Source: Methanohalophilus sp.
GTDB taxonomy: Archaea; Halobacteriota; Methanosarcinia; Methanosarcinales; Methanosarcinaceae
Assembly (NCBI RefSeq): GCF_030156785.1
Contig: NZ_JASGLW010000006.1
Location: forward strand, 1-64,000
DNA: 64,000 bases
Reading direction: 5' to 3'
Each line of letters opens with the position of its first letter. Within the stretch, counting starts at the first letter, position 1. Positions 17,637 to 26,789 of this stretch are shown one piece after another. A program made the translations under genes and the position numbers. A model generated the notes under the pieces. That model saw only the letters and a program-made list of their open reading frames with translations. It was not told the DNA's origin and made no database searches.

Positions 17637-19019
17637 TTACAATCCAAACCTTATCATCAAATTGTTGAAACCAGCTTCAATAATATCTCTAGGATCAAGC
17701 CCTGTTGTGGTTACGACTATATAGAGACCAACTATGCTACCGATAACGCTTCCCAGATTTGCAAGGGCTGCCACCAGTATAACCCTGAAGAAATTGTTAT
17801 TCTGCATTTCACTGAATGTTTCAAGCTCGGTAATTTCCTTCAGATCGTCGGCTGTAGGACGTCGCTGTTTTGCCTCCATAAGTCCTGCAAACCAACCTGC
17901 AGCCATCATAGGATTCAGTGATGTGAGCCATGCAACTCCAAAAGCTGTAAGAATGGAATATGGATGGCCCTTTGCAAGCGCTGCGCCTGTGGCACTGAGC
18001 ACACCGTTGATGATAAACCACCAGCCAAAAGCCAGTAACAGCAATTTAAGAGGTGTACCTGAGAAAATCAGCAGTATGAAAGTCAACAATGCAAGGGCTA
18101 CTATTCCAAATCCGATTATCTTAACCAGACTAAATCGAGATTTGGGAATTTCCATAAGCGAAGAAAGAGGTGGAATGGTCGAAGGATTGGAAAGGTAGCG
18201 CTGGACTCCGGGTTTATGTCCTGCACCCACAACTGCCACAACCGTTTTTCCTCCTCCTGAAACCAAATTTAATAGGCTGCCTGCAATATAGGCATCTCTT
18301 TCATCAATCAGGACCTTGCCTGCATTTGGGGCTGTATTCCTGAGTTCTTCTGTGAGCATTGAGATGGATTCCTGACTTGTGATATTATCCATATCAATCT
18401 GCTGACCTCCACCAATGCCTACTGCTGCACTAATAAGGTCCCACATCATACGCAGTTTCTCAAAAAAGCCCATAGAACTCCAAAAACGCTGCATAGTAAC
18501 CTGTATATCTCTATCAATCAAGGCTATTTCATAACCTTCAGCCTTGGCGGCATCAATAGCAGCTATCATTTCGGAGCCGGGATCAACTCCCATCTCACTT
18601 CCGATTTTTTTCTGCACATAGGAAAGAAGGATCTGAACAAGAAGGAAATAGAACTTACCACCAGTGAGCATCTCTTTTATTGGTAACTCAGTGGAAGAAG
18701 ATTGATTCTGGTTTTGCAGTGCTTCATATCGTCCACGACAAAGTTCCACTGCAACAACATCAGGTTTTTCACGCTGGATTGTTTCTTTAACTTCTTCTAC
18801 ACTTTTTTCCGAGACGTGAGCTGTCCCGACTATCACAATCCGGGATTGGTGAGGTTCAATGACTTGCATGATCGTTGCAGCAGAGTCATTATATGAAGAT
18901 AAATATGAGTGACTTCCCGAAGAAGAAACATCTTCGTAAGAATAATCTATATCTTGACTGCTGGAATCACTTAATCGGGCTTCTCTTTCCATTCTAATCC
19001 TCTTGGGATGCACCTTCAC
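17637..19019 (-). CDS. TraB/PrgY-family membrane protein
   Basis: A 460-residue protein. Residues about 60-290 match the TraB/PrgY domain: IVIVGTAHVSEKSVEEV, VVAVELCRGRYEAL and a later VVAVVGAGHKPGV. Paired GTAHVS and GAGHK motifs occur throughout the family. The C-terminal third has four or more membrane helices. Bacterial relatives inhibit pheromone peptides, and a metallopeptidase-like activity has been proposed for the wider family. Its start overlaps the end of the M50 protease gene by 4 bases, so the two membrane proteins are probably made together. Confidence 0.85.
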   Translation of the reverse strand: MKVHPKRIRMEREARLSDSSSQDIDYSYEDVSSSGSHSYLSSYNDSAATIMQVIEPHQSRIVIVGTAHVSEKSVEEVKETIQREKPDVVAVELCRGRYEALQNQNQSSSTELPIKEMLTGGKFYFLLVQILLSYVQKKIGSEMGVDPGSEMIAAIDAAKAEGYEIALIDRDIQVTMQRFWSSMGFFEKLRMMWDLISAAVGIGGGQQIDMDNITSQESISMLTEELRNTAPNAGKVLIDERDAYIAGSLLNLVSGGGKTVVAVVGAGHKPGVQRYLSNPSTIPPLSSLMEIPKSRFSLVKIIGFGIVALALLTFILLIFSGTPLKLLLLAFGWWFIINGVLSATGAALAKGHPYSILTAFGVAWLTSLNPMMAAGWFAGLMEAKQRRPTADDLKEITELETFSEMQNNNFFRVILVAALANLGSVIGSIVGLYIVVTTTGLDPRDIIEAGFNNLMIRFGL

Positions 19020-20116
19020 TCATTTAACAACGCCATTGCATGCATCAAGTCTGTACGGGAAAGGATGCCAATGACTTCATCATTTTCCATAACCACGAGC
19101 CTTCCGATGTTTTTTGTGGTAAGAAGCTTAAAGGCATCCGTTGCCGATGCATCAGGAGATATAGAAACAACATCCCGTGTCATGACATCCGATACCAGAA
19201 TGGCAGGCCTATCTATGGGAGGCACATTGCGCACGTCCGTAAACGTAATGATTCCTTTTAAAACATTACCTTCCATAACAGGATAGCCCATATGCTTGTG
19301 TTTAAACATAAACTGCGTAAGTTCATCAATGCTCATATCAGGAGATACCGCAACCACGTCTTCAGACATTAGATCCCTGACAAGGACATTTTCAAGTGTT
19401 GTCGTTATAACAGTTGAACGTTCTTCAGATGACGCACCCATATAAACAAATACTGCAATCAGAAGTAGCCAGAGATTCCAAGGATTGGAAAGAAGACCCG
19501 CAAGAGCCATCAGCAACGCAAAAAATTTTCCGACGCCTGCAGCATTGTGGGTTGCTCGCACATAATTCATTTTCCTGGCAAACCACGCACGTAGAATACG
19601 ACCTCCATCCATAGGAAATGCAGGTATCAGATTGAAAACACCGAGTCCAATATTGATGGTAGCCAGTATCCCCACTAGTCTATAAAAAGGAGTGTCAGCG
19701 TATGAAGCCACTAGTAATGTAATACCAAAATTGAGTATAAAAAGCACAAAACCTATAAAGAAACTAACCATGGGACCTGCAAAAGCCATTTTGGCTTCCT
19801 GTGAAGGATTTCTTGGCATTTCTTCCATCGAGGAAACTCCTCCAATCAGGAAAAGGGTGATATTCTGGATTTTAACCCCGTAACGTTTTGCAAAATATGA
19901 ATGACCCAGCTCGTGTAGAAGCACACAGGCAAAAAGCAGGATAGTAGTAATAAATGAAAGAATATAGCTTAAAAAGACCGGCTGGACATCCTGGAAACCA
20001 TAGGGAACGGGAGCCGAGGCAAATATCAAAGCAAATAAAGGCAATACAATAAGAAACGAAATATGAATCAATATTGGGATACCCATTATTGTTCCAATCC
20101 TGAAAGAGCTAGCCAT
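19016..20116 (-). CDS. M50 (site-2-type) membrane metallopeptidase with two CBS domains
   Basis: An intramembrane zinc protease of 366 residues. The zinc motif HELGH lies in the second or third helix, and NLIPAFPMDGGRILRAW supplies the third ligand (Asp) typical of S2P/SpoIVFB-type proteases. Residues about 240-366 hold two CBS domains (RDLMSEDVVAVSPD and SDVMTRDVVSISPD), which usually bind adenine nucleotides and would regulate cleavage. I start at MASSFRIG (ATG 20114-20116), an AT-rich TATA-like stretch lying 25-30 bases upstream. The longer frame to 20248 is not family-like. Operon with the TraB-family gene. Confidence 0.88.
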   Translation of the reverse strand: MASSFRIGTIMGIPILIHISFLIVLPLFALIFASAPVPYGFQDVQPVFLSYILSFITTILLFACVLLHELGHSYFAKRYGVKIQNITLFLIGGVSSMEEMPRNPSQEAKMAFAGPMVSFFIGFVLFILNFGITLLVASYADTPFYRLVGILATINIGLGVFNLIPAFPMDGGRILRAWFARKMNYVRATHNAAGVGKFFALLMALAGLLSNPWNLWLLLIAVFVYMGASSEERSTVITTTLENVLVRDLMSEDVVAVSPDMSIDELTQFMFKHKHMGYPVMEGNVLKGIITFTDVRNVPPIDRPAILVSDVMTRDVVSISPDASATDAFKLLTTKNIGRLVVMENDEVIGILSRTDLMHAMALLNE

Positions 20117-20391
20117 GTTAATATTTTTAAATTTGATCTTATTTATCTCTATCCAAAAAAGAATTATGAATACTTTCATCCTGCTATCTTCAGAGATATA
20201 TAGGCAGAAGGCATAGTGTTGATCAGTCAAGGATTTTGAAGGGTACACGCCTTTACAAGCTTCAAGGCTAGGTGCCCTTTAATTTAATCCATTTAAGTGA
20301 TACTTTCATCCCCTCTTTATTTTTTTAATTAATAATGAAATTTTGATTTTGAGAAGTAGATAATGAAGTAAGGTCAGAGAAATACATTGAT

Positions 20392-21516
20392 TTACGCTAA
20401 AGATGCAAGATCATCAAGGAATTCAGAAATAATATCTTTGTTAAGATGAGGCATAACCACAAGTCTGAGGGACTGCGGATTATGAGTGACCGAGACTCTC
20501 CACCCATATTCTAAGAGCAGGCGTTTCTGTAATTCTACGGGTGAATCCATTTTCAGGCATACAATATTCATAACCGGATCAATTACAGTGGAAAAACCTC
20601 TTTCCTTTGCACCTGATACCAGATACCGTGTCATGTCCATACAATTATCAACTACTTTTTTGTAGCCATCCATTCCAAGATGCATCATGACAGCATAAGT
20701 TGCAGCCACAGCAGCCCCGCTTCTGGTACCTGTAAGGGAGCTCTGGGTCTTTACTGTAAGGTACGGAGTATGAACAGAAAGGGATTCAAGAAGCGATTTA
20801 TCTCTGAAAAGAAGACCACCCGAAGGAATTGTGCTTAAACCCATTTTATGCGGATCTATTGTAATGGAAGAAACACCTTCAACTTCAAAATCATACGAAT
20901 AATGCTTTTCCAAAAATGGAATTACAAAACCACCAAATGCTGCATCCACATGTAGGAACAAATCATTTTCTTCTGCAATTAAAGATAGTTGCTGGATATC
21001 ATCTATCTGGCCAAATTCAGTGGTACCCGCAATACCCACAAGTCCAATAGTATTCTCATCAATCAGGTTTTTTACTGAGTCAATATTAACGCGAAGATCA
21101 GGATCTAATCTGGCCCGTCTCATTTCAACTCCTGTGAGATTACCTGTTTTCTCAAACGAGAAATGAGCTGAAGAAGGCAAAACTACGTTTGGCTTTTTTG
21201 AAATGCTGCAGTTTTTCATGGCACGAATAGCTTGGATATTTGATTCTGTACCTCCTGTACTGAGATAGCCACAGGCATCTGGTTTGTGAAGCAATTTTCC
21301 AAGAAGATTTATGACTCTCTCTTCCAGAATTGTTGTACCTTTAAAAAGTCCAGGATCACCCATATTTGTTTCAAGAAAATCCTGATGGACTGATGCTGCT
21401 ATAGGATGAGGATAAGTACACATAGAACTAAGAACTCTTTCGTAAGGTGTATCAAGTAGTTTTATCTTAGCAAGATCAGCAAGTACATCTTCTTCAGAAA
21501 CTCCATTTTTGTTCAT
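20392..21516 (-). CDS. mfnA: L-tyrosine/L-aspartate decarboxylase MfnA
   Basis: A 374-residue pyridoxal-phosphate enzyme of the group II decarboxylase family. The PLP lysine lies in [11 protein letters not shown] near residue 229, with the upstream [10 protein letters not shown] motif. The N-terminal part ([22 protein letters not shown]) is typical of archaeal MfnA. The enzyme makes tyramine for methanofuran, and aspartate decarboxylation for coenzyme A is a second known role in archaea. Together with ftr it marks a methanogen. The gene's 5' end faces the replication origin. Confidence 0.9.
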   Translation of the reverse strand: MNKNGVSEEDVLADLAKIKLLDTPYERVLSSMCTYPHPIAASVHQDFLETNMGDPGLFKGTTILEERVINLLGKLLHKPDACGYLSTGGTESNIQAIRAMKNCSISKKPNVVLPSSAHFSFEKTGNLTGVEMRRARLDPDLRVNIDSVKNLIDENTIGLVGIAGTTEFGQIDDIQQLSLIAEENDLFLHVDAAFGGFVIPFLEKHYSYDFEVEGVSSITIDPHKMGLSTIPSGGLLFRDKSLLESLSVHTPYLTVKTQSSLTGTRSGAAVAATYAVMMHLGMDGYKKVVDNCMDMTRYLVSGAKERGFSTVIDPVMNIVCLKMDSPVELQKRLLLEYGWRVSVTHNPQSLRLVVMPHLNKDIISEFLDDLASLA

Positions 21517-21610
21517 CAGGATCGATGTAAAAATAGCATTACTTAGTTTAAATGATTTGTCTTTGCTTTTTGATCTAATTTAAAAAATAGGATTTAAAAA
21601 ATAGGAATAA

Positions 21611-21636
21611 GGGCACCCCATGATTTCTTCTGGAAA
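21611..21636 (-). other. Origin recognition box A (inverted)
   Basis: On the minus strand it reads TTTCCAGAAGAAATCATGGG followed by GTGCCC. It matches the boxes at 21897, 21935 and 22059, including the G-string that distinguishes archaeal ORB elements. It points away from the AT-rich segment to its right. Confidence 0.8.
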
Positions 21637-21654
21637 TTAAGTGATTTGGATATC

Positions 21655-21870
21655 ATTTTGGCATTATTAAATTTTAGGATAATCTGAATATATTAAATAA
21701 TAAAAATTGTACAAAAATGTTTTTCAAAAAACTTAAACATTTTTAAATAACAAAAATTTAATTATAATTAAATTTATTATAAAAGTGTTAATTTATATTA
21801 TTGATTTATAGTTAATTATAAATACTATTTTTCCTATATTTACACGACTATCTTTTTTTCATTTTTTATT
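21655..21870. other. AT-rich duplex-unwinding segment of the origin
   Basis: About 215 bases made almost entirely of A and T (for example aaatttaattataattaaat around 21755). It lies between an inverted origin recognition box on the left and three direct boxes on the right. This is the expected place and composition for initial strand opening. No coding sequence is present. Confidence 0.75.
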
Positions 21871-21890
21871 AAAGATGCTTTTGCATCTTT
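21871..21890. repeat. Hairpin inside the origin
   Basis: AAAGATGC-TTTT-GCATCTTT is a perfect 8-base stem with a 4-base loop, followed by further T residues. It sits at the edge of the unwinding segment, directly before box B. It may be structural or a transcript end. Confidence 0.55.
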
Positions 21891-21896
21891 TTTTAA

Positions 21897-21922
21897 TCTC
21901 CACACGAAATAATAGGGTGCCC
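21897..21922 (+). other. Origin recognition box B
   Basis: TCTCCACACGAAATAATAGG followed by GTGCCC. It is the most divergent of the four boxes, but shares the CGAAAT core, the G-string and the GTGCCC tail with box A in the opposite orientation. Confidence 0.7.
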
Positions 21923-21934
21923 TCTTTTTATATA

Positions 21935-21960
21935 GTTTCCAGTAGAAATTAAGGGGTTTT
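21935..21960 (+). other. Origin recognition box C
   Basis: GTTTCCAGTAGAAATTAAGG followed by GGTTTT. It has the dyad TTTCCAGTAGAAA and G-string of the archaeal ORB and shares TTTCCAGTAGAAAT with box D. Confidence 0.82.
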
Positions 21961-22058
21961 GGTTTAGCTCAATCTTAAAACCAGAAAAATTGGTTATCCA
22001 ATATTTTTCTGAAAATAATTACCTTTTAAACTATATGATTAAACTTTTATTATTTATA

Positions 22059-22084
22059 TTTCCAGTAGAAATGATGGGGTCTTC
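22059..22084 (+). other. Origin recognition box D
   Basis: TTTCCAGTAGAAATGATGGG followed by GTCTTC. It is a near-exact copy of box C, in the same orientation, about 120 bases closer to orc1/cdc6. Confidence 0.82.
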
Positions 22085-22138
22085 ACCATAAACATTAATA
22101 GGTTCAGTTTCCATTGCATTTGTTACAGCTTTATCACT

Positions 22139-22229
22139 ATACAAGACAAGAAACATACAAGACTTGATTATACAGAAAAACCAATATTATCGGGCTTTTC
22201 TGACTTATCAAATGAAACTTATCGAATGA
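22139..22229 (+). repeat. Short direct repeats in the orc1/cdc6 upstream region
   Basis: ATACAAGAC occurs at 22139-22147 and 22155-22163. ACTTATCAAATGA at 22203-22215 is followed by ACTTATCGAATGA at 22217-22229, just before the ribosome site. They could be regulator sites for the initiator gene. No binding protein is known to me. Confidence 0.4.
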
Positions 22230-22251
22230 ATTTTAATTGGAAGGTGTTTAC

Positions 22252-23496
22252 ATGGCTAACGAGTCATTAGAGTCATTAGACGGATTATTTCAGGAGTTAT
22301 TAGAATCCGAGTCGTTGTTTAAGAACAAGGAAGTATTGCGTCCTTCATATACTCCTGATACATTGCCTCACAGGAGTGATCAAATAAACAGTCTGGCAAT
22401 GATATTAGTTTCCGCTTTGAAGGGTGACACTCCTTCCAACATTCTAATTTATGGGAAGACCGGAACAGGCAAAACTGCTGTTGCGAGATATGTTGGAATC
22501 GAACTTGAAAAGAAAAGCGAAACTTTGCATGTACCATGTGTTGTGCTCTACATTAATTGTGAGGTAATAGATACTCAGTATAGGCTTCTGGCCAATCTTG
22601 CAAAACAGTTTGGTGAAGATGTACCAATGACAGGATGGCCTACTGATCAGGTTTTCTTCAAATTTAAGGAAGCAGTTGATGCAAACAAACAGGTTGTAAT
22701 TATTATTCTTGACGAGATTGACAAATTGATCAAGAAAGGTGATGATGTTCTTTATAATTTATCTAGGATCAACACTGAACTCCAAAATGCAAAAGTTAGT
22801 ATGATTGGAATTTCAAATGATCTTAAATTTACTGAATTTCTTGATCCAAGAGTGAAGAGTTCCCTTGGTGAAGAGGAAATTATTTTTCCGCCTTATGACG
22901 CCGAGCAGATAAGTGATATTCTCAGGCACAGGGCAGGGATCGCCTACAAAGAAGGATCACTGAGTGAGATGGTAATTCCATTGTGTGCGGCGTTTGCAGC
23001 TCAGGAACATGGTGATGCTCGCCGAGCTCTTGATCTCCTGAGAGTTGCAGGTGAGATTGCAGAAAGGGAGAAGAAAAATCAGGTTGAAGAAAGACATGTA
23101 AGGCAGGCTCAGGAGAAAATTGAAACAGATAGGATTATTGAAGTAGTTCGGACTCTTCCTACCCAATCCAAACTTTCTCTTTACAGTGTAATGCTACTTC
23201 GAAACCACGGTTACAGGAATGTCACTACAGGAGAGGTGTATAATGTCTACAGGCAACTCTGCAGGAATGTGGACATGGATGTACTGACCCAGCGCAGGGT
23301 AACAGATTTGATTTCCGAGCTGGACATGCTTGGTATTCTCAATGCAATTGTGGTGAGCAAGGGAAGATACGGGCGCACTAAGGAAATAGTCTTAAGTGTT
23401 CCCCTTGAAAGCACAAAAAAAGTTTTGCTTGAAGATTACCGCCTGAATATGCTGGCAGATTTCAAACCGGTAATTACTGCACAGATGCATCTATAA
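22252..23496 (+). CDS. orc1: Replication initiator Orc1/Cdc6
   Basis: A 414-residue initiator that binds origin boxes and loads the MCM helicase. The AAA+ ATPase has Walker A YGKTGTGKTAV near residue 75, Walker B VVIIILDEIDKL near 160, and sensor-2-type HGDARRALDLLR. The C-terminal third (from about 300) is the winged-helix DNA-binding domain. I start at the ATG at 22252 because GGAAGGTG lies 5 bases upstream. A TTG at 22237 further up lies within this ribosome site. It lies beside the four-box origin, the usual arrangement in euryarchaea. Confidence 0.95.
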   Translation: MANESLESLDGLFQELLESESLFKNKEVLRPSYTPDTLPHRSDQINSLAMILVSALKGDTPSNILIYGKTGTGKTAVARYVGIELEKKSETLHVPCVVLYINCEVIDTQYRLLANLAKQFGEDVPMTGWPTDQVFFKFKEAVDANKQVVIIILDEIDKLIKKGDDVLYNLSRINTELQNAKVSMIGISNDLKFTEFLDPRVKSSLGEEEIIFPPYDAEQISDILRHRAGIAYKEGSLSEMVIPLCAAFAAQEHGDARRALDLLRVAGEIAEREKKNQVEERHVRQAQEKIETDRIIEVVRTLPTQSKLSLYSVMLLRNHGYRNVTTGEVYNVYRQLCRNVDMDVLTQRRVTDLISELDMLGILNAIVVSKGRYGRTKEIVLSVPLESTKKVLLEDYRLNMLADFKPVITAQMHL

Positions 23497-23536
23497 CAAT
23501 AAGTCATAAGTGTTTTTCCGGACGGCAAACCTTTTT

Positions 23537-24091
23537 TCAGGAAAACAGCAATCTGACATAACCTAGATAGGGAATGCGATAACGTGCAACCCCTATTATC
23601 CATTCTTCTTTTATAGGAGTCATATAGCTGACCATTCCCTGTTGATCATAATACTTGTTTGTCTTTTCATTGTCACCCTTGGTAATATAACCGGAGTGAG
23701 GTGCGACAGGACCGTTTTCCCACATTGGTTCTCCTTCCTCAACATAATACATGGCTCTGTGAATTATTGGAGTAACACCTTCCTGTCCGTAGGGGCGATA
23801 CAGAATAACGTCACCTGGCATCCCAAAGGAAATATAATCTTGTGGTGCGGATCTATAGGTAATTACTTCAGTCCGGTCTATACTCTGTATGAAAATGATA
23901 TCTCCTATATTCATATGGGGCTCCATGCTGCTTGATTCCACGGCAACCATAGGTGTCCAGAGGCCGAATATTATCTGTGAAAGGATTGCAAATGCTGCCA
24001 GTATGGCTATTACTGAAATTATATCTCTGGCAAGGCTTATCCAAAAGTTCTCACTTTCTTTGAATTGCCTGATAGAATCTGGAAGTTCCAT
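23537..24091 (-). CDS. Signal peptidase I, archaeal type
   Basis: A 184-residue membrane protease that removes signal peptides. An N-terminal helix (about residues 18-45) is followed by the catalytic serine in VESSSMEPHMNIGD. The conserved IIHRA supplies a histidine in place of the bacterial lysine, as in archaeal and endoplasmic reticulum enzymes. The YITKGDNEKTN box follows. I start at the ATG at 24089-24091 because AAAGGAG lies 9 bases upstream of it. The longer frame from 24115 encodes that ribosome site. It is the only minus-strand gene between the origin and 31 kb. Confidence 0.9.
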   Translation of the reverse strand: MELPDSIRQFKESENFWISLARDIISVIAILAAFAILSQIIFGLWTPMVAVESSSMEPHMNIGDIIFIQSIDRTEVITYRSAPQDYISFGMPGDVILYRPYGQEGVTPIIHRAMYYVEEGEPMWENGPVAPHSGYITKGDNEKTNKYYDQQGMVSYMTPIKEEWIIGVARYRIPYLGYVRLLFS

Positions 24092-24208
24092 GTTGCTAAA
24101 ATCTCCTTTTACCAAAGGCTTTGAGAATGTTTCTGGATATGAGTAGTAATAGTTTAAATCTATTGGTATATATTATTGGCAAAACAAAAATAAATAAATT
24201 GATTCAAT

Positions 24209-25705
24209 ATGAGCGGTGAATCCGGGCAACAGGTTATATTCAGGCTAATGGAAGAAGGCTATCAGGTGAGTCCTGAAGCGGCCGAATTTATTAGCTCACA
24301 CTGCCAGTCCCCGAAACTTGCAGAACATATTCTTTCAAACCTCGAAGAAGATGTTTTTGTGATAGACATCCAGCATCTGGATCTTGATAGTTTTACAGGG
24401 AAAACTTCCAGTTTGGCAATTTCTGAAATTCAGGGTGAATTCAATAACGAAAAAACGGAACCACTTTTTAGTGATAATCCTGTGGAGGTTCTTTCCGACA
24501 TAACCGACAGTTCCACATGTGTCGGAGAATACATGGAGTTTGTCCAGTATTTCCGCAATCGCTATAGTAGACTGAGTGAATTCATACGTGGCAGGATTAA
24601 TGCCCGTCCACTTGAGAGCTTAAACATGGGAAGAAGAAGTGGTAATGGAGAGTATGAGGACATCTCTATAATCGGCATGGTTTCAGACATAAGGAGTACT
24701 TCAAACGGGCATCGTCTTATACAGTTTGAGGATCCTACGGGGTCTTTTCCGGTTTTGTTTACCACTTCCGAGAAGGATCTTTTTGAGCAGGCCAGCCATC
24801 TTGTGTTGGATGACGTTGTAGGTGTTAGCGGTAAATTGACCAATGACGGAAGACTTTTGATAGCTAATAAACTGATTTTTCCGGATGTTCCAAATGGTGT
24901 TTTCAGATCAGCTCCTTCGAGTGGAAAAGCAGTTTTCATTTCTGATGTACATATAGGAAGTACTACTTTTCTTGATGAGCAATGGGAAGCCTTCATATCT
25001 TTTCTTAAAGGAGAAAGTCCGGATGAAAACCTGAAAAAACTGGCACAGGAACTTCGCTACCTTGTGGTTGCCGGGGATATTGTGGATGGGGTCGGTATTT
25101 ATCCGGGGCAGGAAAATGAACTTGTTATTTCGGATGTTTACAAGCAGTATGAAAAGGCAGCTGAATATTTTAATCAGGTTCCAGAACATATCAGGGTAAT
25201 AATATGTCCTGGAAACCATGATGCTGTGAGGCAGGCAGAACCACAGCCTGCCCTGCCGAAGGACATTCAGGAAATGTTTGATGACAGGATTATCTTCGTG
25301 GGAAACCCTGCACTTGTAAATCTTGACGGTGCTTATGTGCTCATGTACCACGGCAGATCCATTGACGATTTTGTGGCGTCGGTTCCCGGAGTTTCCTATC
25401 AGGAACCAACAAAGGCGATGGTGGAAATGATAAAACGCAGGCATCTTTCTCCTATCTACGGAAGCAGGGTGCCAATAGCTCCTGAAAAAACTGATCATTT
25501 TGTAATTGATCGTATCCCTGATATTCTTCATTGCGGACATGTTCATACTGTAGGCGTGGAGCAATATCGTGGTGTTCTCCTGATTAATTCGGGAACGTGG
25601 CAATCCCAGACTGAGTTCCAGAAAAGGGTAAACGTGGTTCCTACTCCGGCACAGGTCCCAGTGGTAGATATGTGCAATTTCAAGACTATGCTGCTACAGT
25701 TTTGA
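24209..25705 (+). CDS. polB: DNA polymerase II (PolD) small subunit DP1
   Basis: A 498-residue small subunit of the archaeal replicative polymerase PolD, providing 3'-5' exonuclease activity. An OB fold spans about residues 145-225 (SIIGMVSDIRSTSNGHRLIQFED). The metallophosphoesterase domain has FISDVHIG near 247, VVAGDIVDG near 290, CPGNHDA near 335, and CGHVHT near 438. All metal ligands are visible. In euryarchaea this gene is often close to orc1/cdc6 and the origin, as here. Confidence 0.95.
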   Translation: MSGESGQQVIFRLMEEGYQVSPEAAEFISSHCQSPKLAEHILSNLEEDVFVIDIQHLDLDSFTGKTSSLAISEIQGEFNNEKTEPLFSDNPVEVLSDITDSSTCVGEYMEFVQYFRNRYSRLSEFIRGRINARPLESLNMGRRSGNGEYEDISIIGMVSDIRSTSNGHRLIQFEDPTGSFPVLFTTSEKDLFEQASHLVLDDVVGVSGKLTNDGRLLIANKLIFPDVPNGVFRSAPSSGKAVFISDVHIGSTTFLDEQWEAFISFLKGESPDENLKKLAQELRYLVVAGDIVDGVGIYPGQENELVISDVYKQYEKAAEYFNQVPEHIRVIICPGNHDAVRQAEPQPALPKDIQEMFDDRIIFVGNPALVNLDGAYVLMYHGRSIDDFVASVPGVSYQEPTKAMVEMIKRRHLSPIYGSRVPIAPEKTDHFVIDRIPDILHCGHVHTVGVEQYRGVLLINSGTWQSQTEFQKRVNVVPTPAQVPVVDMCNFKTMLLQF

Positions 25706-25756
25706 TTTTCTTGTGGCGAGCATTTTATATATAGCAAGCTAAAGTAACCCACCCAG

Positions 25757-26695
25757 ATGAAATTACTTGGCCTTCCTGAAAAAACAGGTTTAAATAGCCT
25801 TTTGAAAAAACAGGGTTACAGTCTTGCAGGCACTCATTCTGCCGTTAAGACCTGCCTGTGGCTCAAACACTCCCTTCGTGAAGAGGGGCAGTGTTACAAA
25901 TCACGGTTTTATGGTATTACTTCGCATAGATGCCTGCAGATGACACCTACGCTTCTCTGCAATCAGCGTTGTTTACATTGCTGGAGACCTGTTGAGGTGG
26001 ATGTCCCAGTGCCTGAAACATGGGATTCACCAATGGAAATTGTGATGTCTTCTATTAAGTCACAACAAAAACTGATATCGGGTTTTGGAGGCTCTGCTTC
26101 CCGTGACCTCTGGGAAGAGGCCAATGAGCCGGCACATGTGGCAATATCCCTTTCAGGCGAACCTACCATATATCCATATCTTCCGGAATTGGTGGAAGAA
26201 TTCAGGAATAAGGGTCTCAGTACTTTTGTAGTTACCAATGGGACAAATCCCCATATGATGGAAAGAATTTCCCCTTCCCAATTATACATAAGCCTTGATG
26301 CACCGGATGTTGAAACCTATGAAAAGGTTTGCAATCCAATGCTTCCAGGTTTATGGGAGAATATCAACAAATCTCTCGACATAGTCAGGAAAAAGGATTG
26401 CAGAACAGCTATCAGGATAACCTTGGTTAAAGGAGTGAATATGTTTAATCCTGAAGGTTATGCTTCCCTGATAAAAAAGGCAGAACCTGATTTTGTTGAG
26501 ATTAAGGCTTACATGCATCTTGGTTTTTCAAGAAGGAGACTTGAGAGGGATGCAATGCCAACGCATGATGAAGTGGAAGAATTCGCTTTGGAGGTAGCTC
26601 GTGTTCTTGGCTATACTGTAGCCGATTCTGTGCCTATAAGTCGTATTGTCCTCCTTTCAAAAGAAGCCGAATGCACAAAAATGCTTCCGCTTTGA
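25757..26695 (+). CDS. taw1: 4-demethylwyosine synthase (TYW1/Taw1)
   Basis: A 312-residue radical SAM enzyme that builds the tricyclic base 4-demethylwyosine at position 37 of tRNA-Phe, using pyruvate. The radical SAM cluster motif CNQRCLHC (CxxxCxxC) lies at about residues 71-78, followed by the family-typical WRP and the SLSGEPTIYPYLPEL segment. The N-terminal extra cysteine region (KTCLWLKHSLREEGQCYK) is that of the second cluster in TYW1. The archaeal form lacks the flavodoxin domain of the eukaryotic enzyme, consistent with the length. Confidence 0.93.
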   Translation: MKLLGLPEKTGLNSLLKKQGYSLAGTHSAVKTCLWLKHSLREEGQCYKSRFYGITSHRCLQMTPTLLCNQRCLHCWRPVEVDVPVPETWDSPMEIVMSSIKSQQKLISGFGGSASRDLWEEANEPAHVAISLSGEPTIYPYLPELVEEFRNKGLSTFVVTNGTNPHMMERISPSQLYISLDAPDVETYEKVCNPMLPGLWENINKSLDIVRKKDCRTAIRITLVKGVNMFNPEGYASLIKKAEPDFVEIKAYMHLGFSRRRLERDAMPTHDEVEEFALEVARVLGYTVADSVPISRIVLLSKEAECTKMLPL

Positions 26696-26710
26696 CAGGT
26701 TCTACATAAC

Positions 26711-26740
26711 CTATATTTATATCTACTGCGTAGTAACGCA
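26711..26740 (+). promoter_or_regulatory. Promoter of aRF1 with a small inverted repeat
   Basis: A TATA-like ctatatttatatc (26711-26723) is followed at once by TGCGT-AGTA-ACGCA (26727-26740), a perfect 5-base inverted repeat near the expected transcription start. It may be an operator; five bases is short enough to arise by chance. Confidence 0.3.
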
Positions 26741-26789
26741 AAATACTAATTTCCTTTAACCATCATTCTGATCACGGAGTATTTTCACA

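Noticed and set aside
20271-20277. GGTGCCC near the M50 gene as a further origin box
   Set aside because: Only the tail of boxes A and B is present. The TTTCCAG..GAAAT core is absent, so it does not qualify as an ORB.
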